Both the position numbers and the translations under genes were made by a program. Shown here piece by piece: positions 1 to 9,099 of a DNA stretch of 64,000 nucleotides. The stretch comes from Kosakonia quasisacchari (lineage in GTDB: Bacteria > Pseudomonadota > Gammaproteobacteria > Enterobacterales > Enterobacteriaceae), in the NCBI RefSeq assembly GCF_004331415.1, contig NZ_SJOP01000004.1, positions 62,001-126,000 of the forward strand, written 5' to 3'. The notes beneath the pieces were generated by a model. It had not been told where the DNA came from and searched no databases. It saw only the letters and a list, made by a program, of their open reading frames with translations. The number at the start of each line of letters is the position of its first letter. Positions within the stretch are counted from its first letter, which is position 1.

Positions 1-160
1 GGGTCATTTGTGTCACAAGCTGGCGATCGATTTCATTGCCATCAGCCACTTTTGACAGGGAAAAAACGCTATACAGACCGACGCCAGACCACAGCACGCC
101 GAAGATCCCGAGGATCACCAGCATTACGGCTCGTATAGTAAAGTTGCGAAGCATATTCAT
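1..160 (-). CDS. Methyl-accepting chemotaxis protein, N-terminal fragment (cut by window edge)
   Basis: Only the first 53 codons are inside the window; the gene continues off the left edge. The translation begins MNMLRNFTIRAVMLVILG and contains a short basic N-terminus followed by one hydrophobic segment (about residues 8-32), then the start of a polar region, as in the first transmembrane helix of Tsr/Tar-type receptors. The family senses ligands in the periplasm and controls CheA in the cytoplasm. The ATG at 158-160 is preceded by AAGGA at a normal distance; a second ATG two codons later is also possible. A sigma-28 promoter lies about 55 bases upstream, which supports a motility-regulon gene. 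Which ligand it senses cannot be told from this fragment. Confidence 0.8.
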   Translation of the reverse strand, partial: MNMLRNFTIRAVMLVILGIFGVLWSGVGLYSVFSLSKVADGNEIDRQLVTQMT

Positions 161-216
161 AATATTATCCTTGCGGTAATGGTGCTTTCTCGCCTGCGGG
201 CGAGAGTTATCTCCAT

Positions 217-243
217 TTATCGGCAAGGTGAGGAAAATATTAA
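217..243 (-). promoter_or_regulatory. Sigma-28 (FliA) promoter for the chemoreceptor gene
   Basis: Read on the minus strand this is TTAATATT, 11 bases, GCCGATAA. The -10 element (217-224) is an exact match to the FliA consensus GCCGATAA, the 11-base spacer is the canonical one, and the -35 element (236-243) matches TAAAGTTT at 5 of 8 positions. It points at the chemoreceptor start at 160. Confidence 0.8.
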
Positions 244-1150
244 ATGTCTGGCTAAAAATTTTTGTATGAAAACAGCGTTGACCTTTTCTCTTTCTTCTGC
301 CACTTAAGCCACCACTAAAACGATTATTCTGCTAACTTTATTTCACCATTAATGTGATTAACACCAATGAAAACCGCTAACAAAGATAACAATAACTCAT
401 TAATTTTTAACGATATTTACACTTATGACTCTATTATTAAAATAGCCATAAATATGATGATAGAGAAAAATCCAATTATTAAAACCCTGTGTCATGAAAT
501 TTAAAACCACAATTAAAAAATAAAAATACCGTCAGGAAATGATATAAAAAACACGCATGAATATAGCGATAATAGTTATTATCATCATTTGAAAAATACC
601 GATAAATATCACTAATCATTAGCTGAAAATTTTAAAAAAATAAGAGTTAAGCAGGCTTTAAACACTTGTGAAGCGATGTTAAAAAAGATGTTTTTTTACG
701 CAATGCAACCCCATGGCAAGGCAGGTAAAGGGACAGGGAAAATGTTAAAACCCAATCATGTCGCGGTCTGTAGAGGTGCTGCGGCTCACGTACTTTGCTC
801 TGTCATGCATTAGCCGTTGTGACAAAACCTCCACAGCGGATTATTTTTGTATACATTTATAAATATAATGAATAGCTCGCAACGATTTAGCTCGCGACGA
901 TTTCTTAGCCGCTTTTCCAGGAATTTTCGCAGAAAGAAAGGGTTCCTAAAGTAAATTAAACACGCTTTTTTGCCTGCCAGGAAAATTCAGAAAACCAAGG
1001 GCATTGCGTTAATTATCTATTATCTTAAATTACTGAAGTAAAAGCCTGAAAATAATTGCTTATATCTTTAATTTACGCTAAAAAACAAACAACATTCGAC
1101 ATATTCATCTTTTTTCATGTTTCACGGCATCCCTGCCAATACAGCAACAG
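244..1150. other. AT-rich intergenic region with no convincing gene
   Basis: About 0.9 kb, very AT-rich compared with the GC-rich genes around it. It separates the divergent upstream side of the chemoreceptor gene from the 3' end of yghX. No reading frame here has both a usable ribosome binding site and coding character. A short tandem duplication is present at 874-903. The base composition would suit an H-NS-silenced or horizontally acquired remnant, but that is inference. Confidence 0.6.
874..903 (+). repeat. Two tandem 15-bp copies
   Basis: AGCTCGCAACGATTT at 874-888 is followed directly by AGCTCGCGACGATTT at 889-903, with one mismatch. No function is evident. Confidence 0.7.
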
Positions 1151-2038
1151 CTAGGTGAGATACTTTTTGAACCAATCCAGGGTGCGTTGCCAGGCCAATT
1201 CAGCGGCCGCCTTATCGTATCGTGGTGTCGAATCGTTGTGAAAACCGTGGTTAACGCCGGGATAAACCCACGCTTCGTAAACTTTTTGGTTGGCCTTTAA
1301 CGCCTGTTCATAAGCAGGCCAGCCATCGTTGATGTTCTTGTCCAGCGCAGCGTAATGCAGTAACAACGGCGCGTTGATTTTCGCGACATCCACAGCCGGA
1401 GGTTGTCGGCCATAAAAAGGTACCGCGCACGCCAGCTCAGGGTAAGCCACCGCCGCCGCGTTTGACACGCCGCCGCCATAGCAAAAACCGGTGATCCCCA
1501 CTTTGCCACTCGCATCCGGGTGCTTTTGCATAAACTCGATGGCGGCAAAGAAATCATTCATCAGCTTTGTCGGGTCGACTTTCTGTTGCAAGGCGCGACC
1601 GTCATCATCGTTACCCGGATAACCGCCCACGGAGCTTAAGCCATCCGGTGCCAGCGCAATGTAACCTGCTTTGGCGACGCGGCGAGCCACATCTTCGATA
1701 TACGGATTTAACCCACGGTTTTCATGTACCACCACCACAGCCGGCACTTTGCCCTGCGCTTTCGTCGGTTTGACCAGGTAGCCACGCACATCGCCATGCC
1801 CGTTCGGCGACGGATAAGTAATGTATTCAGCATGAATGTCCGGATCGGTGAATTCCACCTGCGTTGCCAGCGCGTAGTTCGGTTTCAATAAGTTGAACAG
1901 CGCCAGCGCCGTCATGCCACCCACCGCATATTTACCCGCCAGCTGTAAAAACTCTCGCTTATTGATCTTGCCGTGTGCGTAGTAGTCGTAGTAATCGAGT
2001 AACTCCTGGGGGAAATCTTTCGCCGTTAAACGTGTCAT
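1151..2038 (-). CDS. yghX: Dienelactone-hydrolase-family alpha/beta hydrolase YghX
   Basis: A 295-aa protein of the dienelactone hydrolase family, alpha/beta hydrolases that use a nucleophilic cysteine. The expected residues are visible: Glu106 in VVHENRG, Cys186 in GFCYGGG, Asp233 in ALDKNIND and His264 in NHGF. Residues 26-58 carry NKREFLQLAG followed by a hydrophobic stretch ending in ALA, which looks like a Tat-type export signal placed after a 25-residue N-terminal extension, with Lys-Arg in place of Arg-Arg. The start ATG has GGAGA upstream. In E. coli K-12 yghX is described as a pseudogene next to gpr; here the frame is intact. The physiological substrate is unknown. Confidence 0.85.
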   Translation of the reverse strand: MTRLTAKDFPQELLDYYDYYAHGKINKREFLQLAGKYAVGGMTALALFNLLKPNYALATQVEFTDPDIHAEYITYPSPNGHGDVRGYLVKPTKAQGKVPAVVVVHENRGLNPYIEDVARRVAKAGYIALAPDGLSSVGGYPGNDDDGRALQQKVDPTKLMNDFFAAIEFMQKHPDASGKVGITGFCYGGGVSNAAAVAYPELACAVPFYGRQPPAVDVAKINAPLLLHYAALDKNINDGWPAYEQALKANQKVYEAWVYPGVNHGFHNDSTPRYDKAAAELAWQRTLDWFKKYLT

Positions 2039-2203
2039 CGCTTGTCTCCGTCTTTTTATGCCTCTCTAAGCAAAGCATAGCGTTCCGCTTTTCGCTCAAA
2101 AAACGTCCAGACACAACCTCATCTTTTGATGTGCAGAAAACAGACGTAAGATAGAAACGTTGTTTCGAATTTTCATCGATAAGATTAAAAGAAAGGAGAC
2201 ATC

Positions 2204-3244
2204 ATGCCTGATTTCGCCAACCCGAATCGCTACGAACAGATGCAGTATCGATACTGCGGCAAAAGCGGCCTACAACTGCCCGCGCTTTCGCTCGGTTTGT
2301 GGCACAGTTTTGGGCACGGGCACGCCCTGGACTCACAGCGCGCGTTGCTGCACAAAGCGTTTTCCCTCGGTATTACCCACTTTGATTTAGCCAATAATTA
2401 CGGACCACCTGCTGGCAGCGCGGAAGAGAACTTTGGCCGCTTGCTGCGTGAGGATTTTGCCGCATACCGCGACGAGATAATTATCTCCACCAAAGCTGGT
2501 TACGATATGTGGCCAGGACCGTATGGTTCCGGTGGTTCACGTAAGTACCTGCTTGCCAGCCTCGATCAGAGCCTGAAGCGGATGGGTGTTGAGTACGTTG
2601 ATATCTTTTACTCGCACCGGGTTGATGAAAAAACGCCGATGGAAGAGACAGCATCTGCGCTGGCACAAGCGGTGCAGAGCGGTAAAGCGCTGTATGTCGG
2701 CATCTCTTCCTACTCCACTGAACGCACACAGCAGATGGCGGCGCTACTGCGCGAGTGGAAAATCCCGTTGCTTATCCACCAGCCCTCTTACAACCTGCTG
2801 AATCGCTGGGTGGATAAAACCGGCCTGCTGGATACGCTGGAAGATAACGGCGTGGGTTGCATTGCCTTTACTCCGCTGGCGCAAGGGTTGTTGACCGGCA
2901 AATACCTGAACGGTATTCCGGAAGGTTCGCGTATGCAGCGTGAAGGCAAAAAAGTGCGCGGCCTGACAGAGAAGATGCTGACAGAGGGCAATCTCAACAG
3001 TTTGCGCTTGCTCAATGAGATGGCGCAGCGCCGTGGACAGTCGATGGCGCAAATGGCGCTGAGTTGGCTGTTAAAAGACGCGCGAGTCACGTCGGTGCTG
3101 ATTGGCGCGAGCCGCCCGGAACAGCTCGAAGAGAATGTTCAGGCGTTGAACAACCTGAGTTTTAGTACAGAGGAGTTGGCACAGATCGATAAGCACGTTG
3201 CCGATGGCGAGCTGAATCTGTGGCAGGCTTCATCAGATAAGTAA
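2204..3244 (+). CDS. gpr: L-glyceraldehyde 3-phosphate reductase (aldo/keto reductase)
   Basis: A 346-aa aldo/keto reductase, the same length as E. coli YghZ/Gpr, which reduces L-glyceraldehyde 3-phosphate and methylglyoxal with NADPH in the cytoplasm. The family's catalytic tetrad is present: Asp61 and Tyr66 in DLANNYG, Lys97 in STKAGY and His138 in YSHR. The C-terminal IGASRPEQLEENV segment is the cofactor-binding signature. The start has a strong AAAGGAGA site. It is divergent from yghX, with 165 bases between the two starts, and convergent with yqhA, with a palindromic element in the gap. It is one of several carbonyl-detoxifying genes in the window (yghA, yqhD, dkgA). Confidence 0.95.
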   Translation: MPDFANPNRYEQMQYRYCGKSGLQLPALSLGLWHSFGHGHALDSQRALLHKAFSLGITHFDLANNYGPPAGSAEENFGRLLREDFAAYRDEIIISTKAGYDMWPGPYGSGGSRKYLLASLDQSLKRMGVEYVDIFYSHRVDEKTPMEETASALAQAVQSGKALYVGISSYSTERTQQMAALLREWKIPLLIHQPSYNLLNRWVDKTGLLDTLEDNGVGCIAFTPLAQGLLTGKYLNGIPEGSRMQREGKKVRGLTEKMLTEGNLNSLRLLNEMAQRRGQSMAQMALSWLLKDARVTSVLIGASRPEQLEENVQALNNLSFSTEELAQIDKHVADGELNLWQASSDK

Positions 3245-3250
3245 AACGGC

Positions 3251-3281
3251 ATTGCCGGGCGGCAGGACGCGGCCCGGCAAT
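3251..3281. terminator. REP-like palindrome between convergent gpr and yqhA
   Basis: ATTGCCGGGC at 3251-3260 pairs perfectly with GCCCGGCAAT at 3272-3281 around an 11-base loop. The GC-rich arms resemble repetitive extragenic palindromes. There is no long T run, so it may stabilise 3' ends rather than terminate alone. Confidence 0.55.
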
Positions 3282-3285
3282 GAAC

Positions 3286-3804
<519 letters not shown>

Positions 3805-3867
3805 CTAAACCAGCGTTCAGTATATCCCAGCCAGGCAAACAATTTGCAACACTAAAGCAACACGGCG

Positions 3868-4374
3868 CTACACCTCTTCGGGATTGACCCACGGCCGTTG
3901 GTTCTCTGGCCACACCAGCACCACCAGCGCCGGATACGCTTCCATACTGAATTCGCGAAAGCACTGACGCAGGTTGAGCACATCCAGATCCGAATGCGGT
4001 ACTTTCTCACCATTTACGCAGCGCTTCTTTATATTGTCGTAATACTTATACACCGCTGAATTCAGATCGCTACAACGACGCTGTGCTTCAAATAACCCAG
4101 GCGTACTATTTAATTCCGCCATATTCATGCGTTTAATTGTCGCATGAAGAAAATCTATATATTCATGATTAACGCGCCAGTACCACACTGGCGTAATCGC
4201 ATTCATTAATGCTGAGAAATGATCTTCCCCCTCTTCTTTTGACAATGGTTGCGGTGGCAAAGACGGATTGTCAATTTCACTAAGGGGAGCTTTTTTATTG
4301 TACTCGCGCATCAATAAAAGAACGCCGCCCGTCAGCAGCAATAAAGCAATAACAGAATAAAAAATACTGTTCAT
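3868..4374 (-). CDS. Hypothetical protein with an N-terminal membrane anchor
   Basis: A 168-aa protein that I do not recognise. Residues 4-22 form a single hydrophobic segment (YSVIALLLLTGGVLLLM), followed by a proline-rich linker (about 35-45) and a polar domain rich in aromatic residues and charge, with three cysteines. It is probably anchored in the inner membrane, although a signal peptide is possible. AGGAG sits upstream of the ATG. It is divergent from the pair at 4477 and 4874, sharing a 102-base promoter region. In E. coli no gene occupies this position between yqhA and yghA. Confidence 0.6.
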   Translation of the reverse strand: MNSIFYSVIALLLLTGGVLLLMREYNKKAPLSEIDNPSLPPQPLSKEEGEDHFSALMNAITPVWYWRVNHEYIDFLHATIKRMNMAELNSTPGLFEAQRRCSDLNSAVYKYYDNIKKRCVNGEKVPHSDLDVLNLRQCFREFSMEAYPALVVLVWPENQRPWVNPEEV

Positions 4375-4476
4375 GAGCAGGCTCCTTTTTTTTGATTTTA
4401 AAAGTGCGCCATGATATTGTCAACGAACCTCACGCCTGAACACCCTCTTCCCTGTTGATATTAAAGGACATTGGAA

Positions 4477-4881
4477 ATGCTTCCCGAGAATCTTGTCCCG
4501 GCACGATTTCACATTTCTGCCGTTGAAACCAAGCCTGGAGAAGAAGGAAAAGAGCCTAATTTAACTCAGGGTAAAAGAACACTCGCTGAACATGCTAACG
4601 ATATATTAGCAAATGCCAATCGTACCGGGCAGTCGAGAAATATGCTGCTGGAAGAACGCGACCGCCATATTAAAGAGCGGCTATTGCGTGTGGTAAAAAT
4701 CGAGACCTTCGCGCGTTTACTTAATGACTTACAAGCGGAAGGCGAGATCGATGCTCAAACATTAAGCCAAATAATTGCAGATAAAACTCAGCAAATAAAT
4801 GAAGCAGGTAATGAGATTTGGCTTAATCTCATTACCCGAGAAAAAGATACGCCAATATTTTATAAGTTCGGGGATGAATAA
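4477..4881 (+). CDS. Hypothetical protein, first gene of an accessory pair
   Basis: A 134-aa hydrophilic protein with no signal peptide or membrane segment, probably cytoplasmic. The middle (about residues 25-105) is rich in Arg, Glu, Leu and Gln in heptad-like spacing and is probably a helical bundle or coiled coil. I chose the ATG at 4477 over a TTG six bases upstream because AAGGA at 4463-4467 is correctly spaced for it. It overlaps the next gene in GGGGATGAATAA, which implies translational coupling. No family was recognised. Confidence 0.6.
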   Translation: MLPENLVPARFHISAVETKPGEEGKEPNLTQGKRTLAEHANDILANANRTGQSRNMLLEERDRHIKERLLRVVKIETFARLLNDLQAEGEIDAQTLSQIIADKTQQINEAGNEIWLNLITREKDTPIFYKFGDE

Positions 4882-5317
4882 CGTGAAAGAGGTCGATAAT
4901 AATAACGTTTATTTAGCTTTAGATGAGAAAAAAAGCGATGAATTTATCTTAAAGCAAAATAGAGAAGCCCTGATATTAAGTAAAAACGAGACTATCCAGC
5001 GAATAGCGCATGAGCTGGTTTCTATTCCAGCGGCACTGGTGCGCCTGAAATGGCAGAACCGTCGCGAAATCTATCCCCTGCAGGTGAAAGAAGAGATTTA
5101 CGGTGCGGTGATTGACGCGATCATCGCGCAAAAACCGGAGCTAAAAGACAAAATCATGGGTCGCCTGGAGGCGCACTATCAGTACATTCTGAGCAGGGAA
5201 ACCGCGACGTTACGCCTGAGCCGTAAACTGAGCGATGGCGAATACCGCACCTCGAATGTGACAACCGTCGCACTGGAAGAAGACGCGGCAACAAAGAGAG
5301 TCACAAACACCAAATAG
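4874..5317 (+). CDS. Hypothetical protein, second gene of an accessory pair
   Basis: A 147-aa soluble protein of unknown family. The start at 4874 overlaps the stop of the preceding gene by 8 bases; a longer frame from 4799 would overlap it by 83 bases and is less likely. A GTG three codons into the protein is a further alternative start. The N-terminal 40 residues are AT-rich and Lys/Asn/Asp-rich, while the rest is GC-rich and helical, so codon use changes within the gene. It ends 116 bases before yghA. The pair and its divergent partner together look like one inserted unit. Confidence 0.6.
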   Translation: MNNVKEVDNNNVYLALDEKKSDEFILKQNREALILSKNETIQRIAHELVSIPAALVRLKWQNRREIYPLQVKEEIYGAVIDAIIAQKPELKDKIMGRLEAHYQYILSRETATLRLSRKLSDGEYRTSNVTTVALEEDAATKRVTNTK

Positions 5318-5433
5318 CCCTTTCTCCATCCCGCGCTTGTACACCTTCGCCTCAAGATAATCCTGAATTAGCCTGCATTTTCAGCTCAGGCTTCTACCCT
5401 TAAGTACTCAACAACCGATATGGAGGGTACGTA

Positions 5434-6330
5434 ATGGCGAATAACCAGACGAAAATTCAGGATCCGACCACGCAGTACTACACTGGCGACTACCCGAAAC
5501 AGCGGCAACCAACGCCAGGCGTACAGTCGAAGATGGACCCGATTCCCGACTGCGGCGAAAACAGTTATGTCGGTAGTGGGCGGCTGCAAGATCGCAAAGC
5601 GCTGGTGACCGGCGGCGATTCCGGCATTGGCCGCGCGGCGGCTATTGCCTATGCACGCGAAGGGGCAGATGTCGCCATCAACTATTTACCTGCAGAAGAG
5701 GAAGACGCCCGGCAGGTGAAAGCACAAATCGAAGCCGCCGGACGCAAAGCGGTGTTAATTCCTGGCGATCTGACCGATGAGTCTTTTGCCCGCTCGTTGC
5801 CGCACAAGGCAAAAGAGCTGCTCGGTGGGCTGGATATTCTGGCACTGGTGGCAGGTAAGCAGACCGCCGTGGAAGAGATTGCCAACCTGACGACAGAGCA
5901 ATTTACTCAAACCTACACCGTCAACGTTTTTGCGCTGTTCTGGATAACTCAGGAAGCCGTGCCGCTGCTGCCACCGGGCGGGAGCATCATCACCACATCG
6001 TCTATTCAGGCGTATCAACCCAGCACACATCTGCTGGACTACGCATCGACCAAAGCGGCAATCCTCAATTACAGCCGAGGGCTTGCGAAGCAGGTCGCGG
6101 AAAAAGGGATTCGCGTAAATATCGTCGCACCTGGGCCAATCTGGACAGCGCTGCAAATTGCCGGGGGTCAGCCGCAGGAGAAACTGCCACAGTTTGGCCA
6201 GCAAACGCCAATGAAACGTGCCGGGCAGCCTGCGGAACTGGCACCGATTTATGTCTATCTGGCGAGCCAGGAATCCAGCTACGTCACCGCCGAAGTGCAT
6301 GGCGTGACGGGCGGCGAACACCTTGGATAA
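5434..6330 (+). CDS. yghA: Short-chain dehydrogenase YghA (NADPH-dependent aldehyde reductase type)
   Basis: A 298-aa classical/extended SDR oxidoreductase. The N-terminal 50 residues are a polar extension typical of YghA. The nucleotide-binding motif is [10 protein letters not shown] (about residues 59-68), the catalytic Ser is in TTSSIQAY, and the YASTK motif carries the catalytic Tyr and Lys. The C-terminus ends in VTGGEHLG. Family members reduce aldehydes in the cytoplasm with NADPH. GGAGG stands upstream of the start. It is convergent with exbD and shares a bidirectional hairpin with it. Confidence 0.9.
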   Translation: MANNQTKIQDPTTQYYTGDYPKQRQPTPGVQSKMDPIPDCGENSYVGSGRLQDRKALVTGGDSGIGRAAAIAYAREGADVAINYLPAEEEDARQVKAQIEAAGRKAVLIPGDLTDESFARSLPHKAKELLGGLDILALVAGKQTAVEEIANLTTEQFTQTYTVNVFALFWITQEAVPLLPPGGSIITTSSIQAYQPSTHLLDYASTKAAILNYSRGLAKQVAEKGIRVNIVAPGPIWTALQIAGGQPQEKLPQFGQQTPMKRAGQPAELAPIYVYLASQESSYVTAEVHGVTGGEHLG

Positions 6331-6340
6331 CAGGCATAAA

Positions 6341-6366
6341 AAAAGCTGGCATTCGCCAGCTTTCTT
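6341..6366. terminator. Bidirectional terminator between yghA and exbD
   Basis: AAAAGCTGGC (6341-6350), a 4-base loop and GCCAGCTTTCTT (6355-6366) form a perfect stem flanked by A and T runs, so it can end both convergent transcripts. Confidence 0.8.
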
Positions 6367-6378
6367 ATTGATTTCGTA

Positions 6379-6804
6379 TTACTTCGCTTTCGTGACTTCT
6401 TCACCTACCAGGCCTATCTTCAGATATCCCGCCTGGTGCAACGTGTCCATCACCTTCATCAGCGTTTCGTAATCCACGGTCTTATCCGCGCGAAAGAAGA
6501 TGGTGGTGTCTTTTTTACCTTCGGTTAGCATATTCAGCGCGTTAACCATCGTTTCATCAGTAACCTGATCGTTACCAATAAACATGGTGTTATCTGCTTT
6601 TACCGACAGGTAAACCGGCTTTTCCGGGCGCGGTTGCGGCTGGCTGGTCGATGCCGGCAGGTTGACTTTCACATCGACCGTGGCAAGCGGCGCGGCCACC
6701 ATAAAGATAATCAGCAGCACTAACATCACGTCGATAAACGGCGTGACGTTGATTTCGTGCATTTCGCCGTTATCGTCCAGGTTTTCATTAAGACGCATTG
6801 CCAT
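6379..6804 (-). CDS. exbD: TonB energy-transducing protein ExbD
   Basis: A 141-aa ExbD. With ExbB and TonB it forms the inner-membrane complex that passes proton-motive force to TonB-dependent receptors. The single transmembrane helix is at about residues 23-43 (VTPFIDVMLVLLIIFMV) and carries the essential membrane Asp (Asp25 in FIDVML). The rest is the periplasmic domain. It is six bases downstream of exbB and so cotranscribed with it under the Fur box upstream of exbB. Confidence 0.97.
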   Translation of the reverse strand: MAMRLNENLDDNGEMHEINVTPFIDVMLVLLIIFMVAAPLATVDVKVNLPASTSQPQPRPEKPVYLSVKADNTMFIGNDQVTDETMVNALNMLTEGKKDTTIFFRADKTVDYETLMKVMDTLHQAGYLKIGLVGEEVTKAK

Positions 6805-6810
6805 GACGAA

Positions 6811-7542
6811 TCAACCTACACGTAATTTTTGCGCGGTACGAACTGGCTGGGCGTTGCTGGCGGCCAGATCCAGATCGCGGCTTTGCAGCAGCAGAACTTG
6901 CGCGGCAATATCACCGAGAGTCGCTTTATAGCTGCCGATCATACGGGCAAAGAGGTTATAAATCACCACCGCCGGGATAGCAGCAACCAGACCGATAGCT
7001 GTTGCCAGCAGCGCTTCCGCGATGCCCGGCGCAACAACCGCGAGGTTGGTGGTTTGCGTCTGCGCAATACCGATGAAGCTGTTCATGATGCCCCAAACGG
7101 TACCAAACAGACCAATAAACGGAGAGATCGCGCCAATCGTTGCCAGATAACCATTCCCACGCCCCATATGGCGGCCGGTGGCGGCAACGCGGCGTTCCAG
7201 ACGAAAACCGGTGCGCTCTTTAATACCTTCGTTATCTTCGCTACCTGCGGATAACTCCAGTTCGTTCTGGGCTTCGTTGATTAACCGTGTGCTCAGGCTT
7301 CGGGCGTGGAAAGCGGAAGCAATTTCACTCGCCTGATCCAGAGAACGGGCTTCAGCCAACTGCTGCTGCTCACGCTTGAGGCGGCGCTTGTGTGAAATCA
7401 TCTCAACGCTTTTGCTGAAGAAAAGCGCCCACGTGACGACAGACGCCAGAATCAAGCCGATCATCACCACCTTCACAACGATGTCGGCATGTTGATACAT
7501 GCCCCACACGGATAGATCCGTCTGCATCAAATTATTACCCAC
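6811..7542 (-). CDS. exbB: TonB system proton channel subunit ExbB
   Basis: A 243-aa MotA/TolQ/ExbB-family protein, almost the E. coli length of 244. Three membrane helices are visible: about residues 22-42, 130-155 (ISPFIGLFGTVWGIMNSF) and 175-197 (ALLATAIGLVAAIPAVVIY). The start is GTG, as in E. coli exbB, with GGAGA at a suitable distance, and the N-terminus MGNNLMQTDLSVWGMYQHAD is the standard one. It forms the proton channel pentamer around ExbD. Iron regulation is indicated by the Fur box at 7605-7619. Confidence 0.97.
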   Translation of the reverse strand: MGNNLMQTDLSVWGMYQHADIVVKVVMIGLILASVVTWALFFSKSVEMISHKRRLKREQQQLAEARSLDQASEIASAFHARSLSTRLINEAQNELELSAGSEDNEGIKERTGFRLERRVAATGRHMGRGNGYLATIGAISPFIGLFGTVWGIMNSFIGIAQTQTTNLAVVAPGIAEALLATAIGLVAAIPAVVIYNLFARMIGSYKATLGDIAAQVLLLQSRDLDLAASNAQPVRTAQKLRVG

Positions 7543-7604
7543 TGTGTATCTCCGAGACGCAAATCACAAAATCTGTGCGTCATCATATCAAAAAGTCGTC
7601 GAAT

Positions 7605-7619
7605 TGATAGTCGTTCTCA
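7605..7619 (-). promoter_or_regulatory. Fur box upstream of exbBD
   Basis: On the minus strand TGAGAACGACTATCA matches the 7-1-7 Fur consensus TGATAATNATTATCA at 11 of 14 informative positions. It lies 63 bases upstream of the exbB start. Fur repression of exbB is established in E. coli. Confidence 0.75.
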
Positions 7620-7751
7620 TTAGTATTTGCATGGTGCCTGAATTAAAAGCCATTTTCTTTGCGCTTACGCAGTAAACAAACCCCATTGAACATTTTCTGG
7701 AAAAATTACGCCCCCCCGATGTAACACTGCGAGGCATCCGTCGACAATCAT

Positions 7752-7775
7752 GGTAGTCTGGACATCCAGACGTAT
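7752..7775 (+). promoter_or_regulatory. MetJ operator (three met boxes) at metC
   Basis: Three consecutive 8-mers, GGTAGTCT, GGACATCC and AGACGTAT, match the met box AGACGTCT at 5, 5 and 7 of 8 positions. They end 19 bases before the metC start. MetJ with S-adenosylmethionine binds such tandem boxes to repress methionine genes. Confidence 0.8.
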
Positions 7776-7794
7776 AAAAACAGGTTGAGCGAGA

Positions 7795-8982
7795 ATGACA
7801 GCAAAGCATCTTGATACTGCTCTGGTTAACGCAGGGCGCAGCAAAAAATACACGCAAGGGTCGGTGAACAGCGTTATCCAACGTGCCTCTTCACTGGTAT
7901 TCGAGACCGTTGAAGCAAAAAAACACGCGACGCGTAACCGCGCCAATGGCGAACTGTTTTACGGTCGTCGTGGCACGCTCACGCATTTTTCGCTGCAAGA
8001 CGCGATGTGCGAACTGGAAGGCGGCGCGGGCTGCGCGCTTTTCCCCTGCGGCGCGGCGGCGGTGGCAAACACCATTCTGGCGTTTGTTGAACAAGGCGAT
8101 CACGTGTTGATGACTAACACCGCCTATGAACCCAGCCAGGATTTCAGCACTAAAATTCTCGCCAAACTCGGCGTCACCACCAGTTGGTTCGACCCGATGA
8201 TCGGTTCCAGCATCGTGCGGCTAATTCAGCCCAACACCAAAGTGGTGTTCCTGGAATCTCCCGGCTCAATCACCATGGAAGTCCACGACGTTCCGGCCAT
8301 TGTGCAGGCGGTGCGAAGCGTCGCACCAGAGGCCATTATCATGATCGATAATACCTGGGCGGCGGGCGTTCTGTTTAAGGCGCTGGAATTCGATATTGAT
8401 ATCTCAATTCAGGCGGCGACCAAATACCTGATTGGCCACTCCGATGGCATGATCGGTACGGCGGTTTCCAACGAACGTTGTTGGGAACAACTGCGCGAAA
8501 ATGCTTATTTAATGGGGCAAATGGTAGATGCCGACACGGCTTATATGACCAGCCGTGGGCTGCGCACACTGGGTGTGCGACTGCGCCAGCACCACGAAAG
8601 CAGCCTGAAAATTGCCGAATGGCTGGCGGCACATCCACAGGTTTCGCGCGTGAATCACCCGGCGCTGCCCGGCAGCAAAGGTCACGAGTTCTGGCAGCGG
8701 GATTTTACCGGCAGCAGCGGCTTGTTCTCGTTTGTGCTGAATAAGCGCCTGAATAATGAAGAACTGGCGAATTACCTCGATCACTTCTCGCTGTTCAGCA
8801 TGGCATATTCGTGGGGCGGTTATGAATCGTTGATTCTTGCCAACCAGCCGGAACAACTGGCGGCGATTCGCCCGGACGGTGAAGTGGATTTCACCGGCAC
8901 ATTAATCCGAGTACACATTGGTTTAGAAAATGTTGACGATCTGATTGAGGATTTAGTGGCAGGCTTCCAGCGCATCGTGTAA
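7795..8982 (+). CDS. metC: Cystathionine beta-lyase
   Basis: A 395-aa PLP enzyme, the E. coli length. It cleaves cystathionine to homocysteine, pyruvate and ammonia in methionine synthesis. The PLP-binding lysine is Lys210 in [11 protein letters not shown], and Tyr56 and Arg58 in ELFYGRRGT contact the cofactor phosphate of the neighbouring subunit. Cys-Gly-Ala-Ala at about 85-88 is the phosphate-binding loop. It is divergent from exbB and preceded by MetJ boxes, so it should be repressed when methionine is plentiful. Confidence 0.97.
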   Translation: MTAKHLDTALVNAGRSKKYTQGSVNSVIQRASSLVFETVEAKKHATRNRANGELFYGRRGTLTHFSLQDAMCELEGGAGCALFPCGAAAVANTILAFVEQGDHVLMTNTAYEPSQDFSTKILAKLGVTTSWFDPMIGSSIVRLIQPNTKVVFLESPGSITMEVHDVPAIVQAVRSVAPEAIIMIDNTWAAGVLFKALEFDIDISIQAATKYLIGHSDGMIGTAVSNERCWEQLRENAYLMGQMVDADTAYMTSRGLRTLGVRLRQHHESSLKIAEWLAAHPQVSRVNHPALPGSKGHEFWQRDFTGSSGLFSFVLNKRLNNEELANYLDHFSLFSMAYSWGGYESLILANQPEQLAAIRPDGEVDFTGTLIRVHIGLENVDDLIEDLVAGFQRIV

Positions 8983-9099
8983 ACCAGGCTTACGGGCGTA
9001 AGTATTCAGAAAATTCTCCATTTCTTGCGCCCCCGATCAAGGTGTTTCAGGCGAACTGGAGTACAATAGCCTCCTCTACGCGGTTCCACGGGAAAGTCC

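Noticed and set aside
367..504. A 45-codon plus-strand frame in the AT-rich spacer
   Set aside because: No ribosome binding site precedes the ATG and the composition (Asn, Ile, Lys) is what random AT-rich DNA gives.
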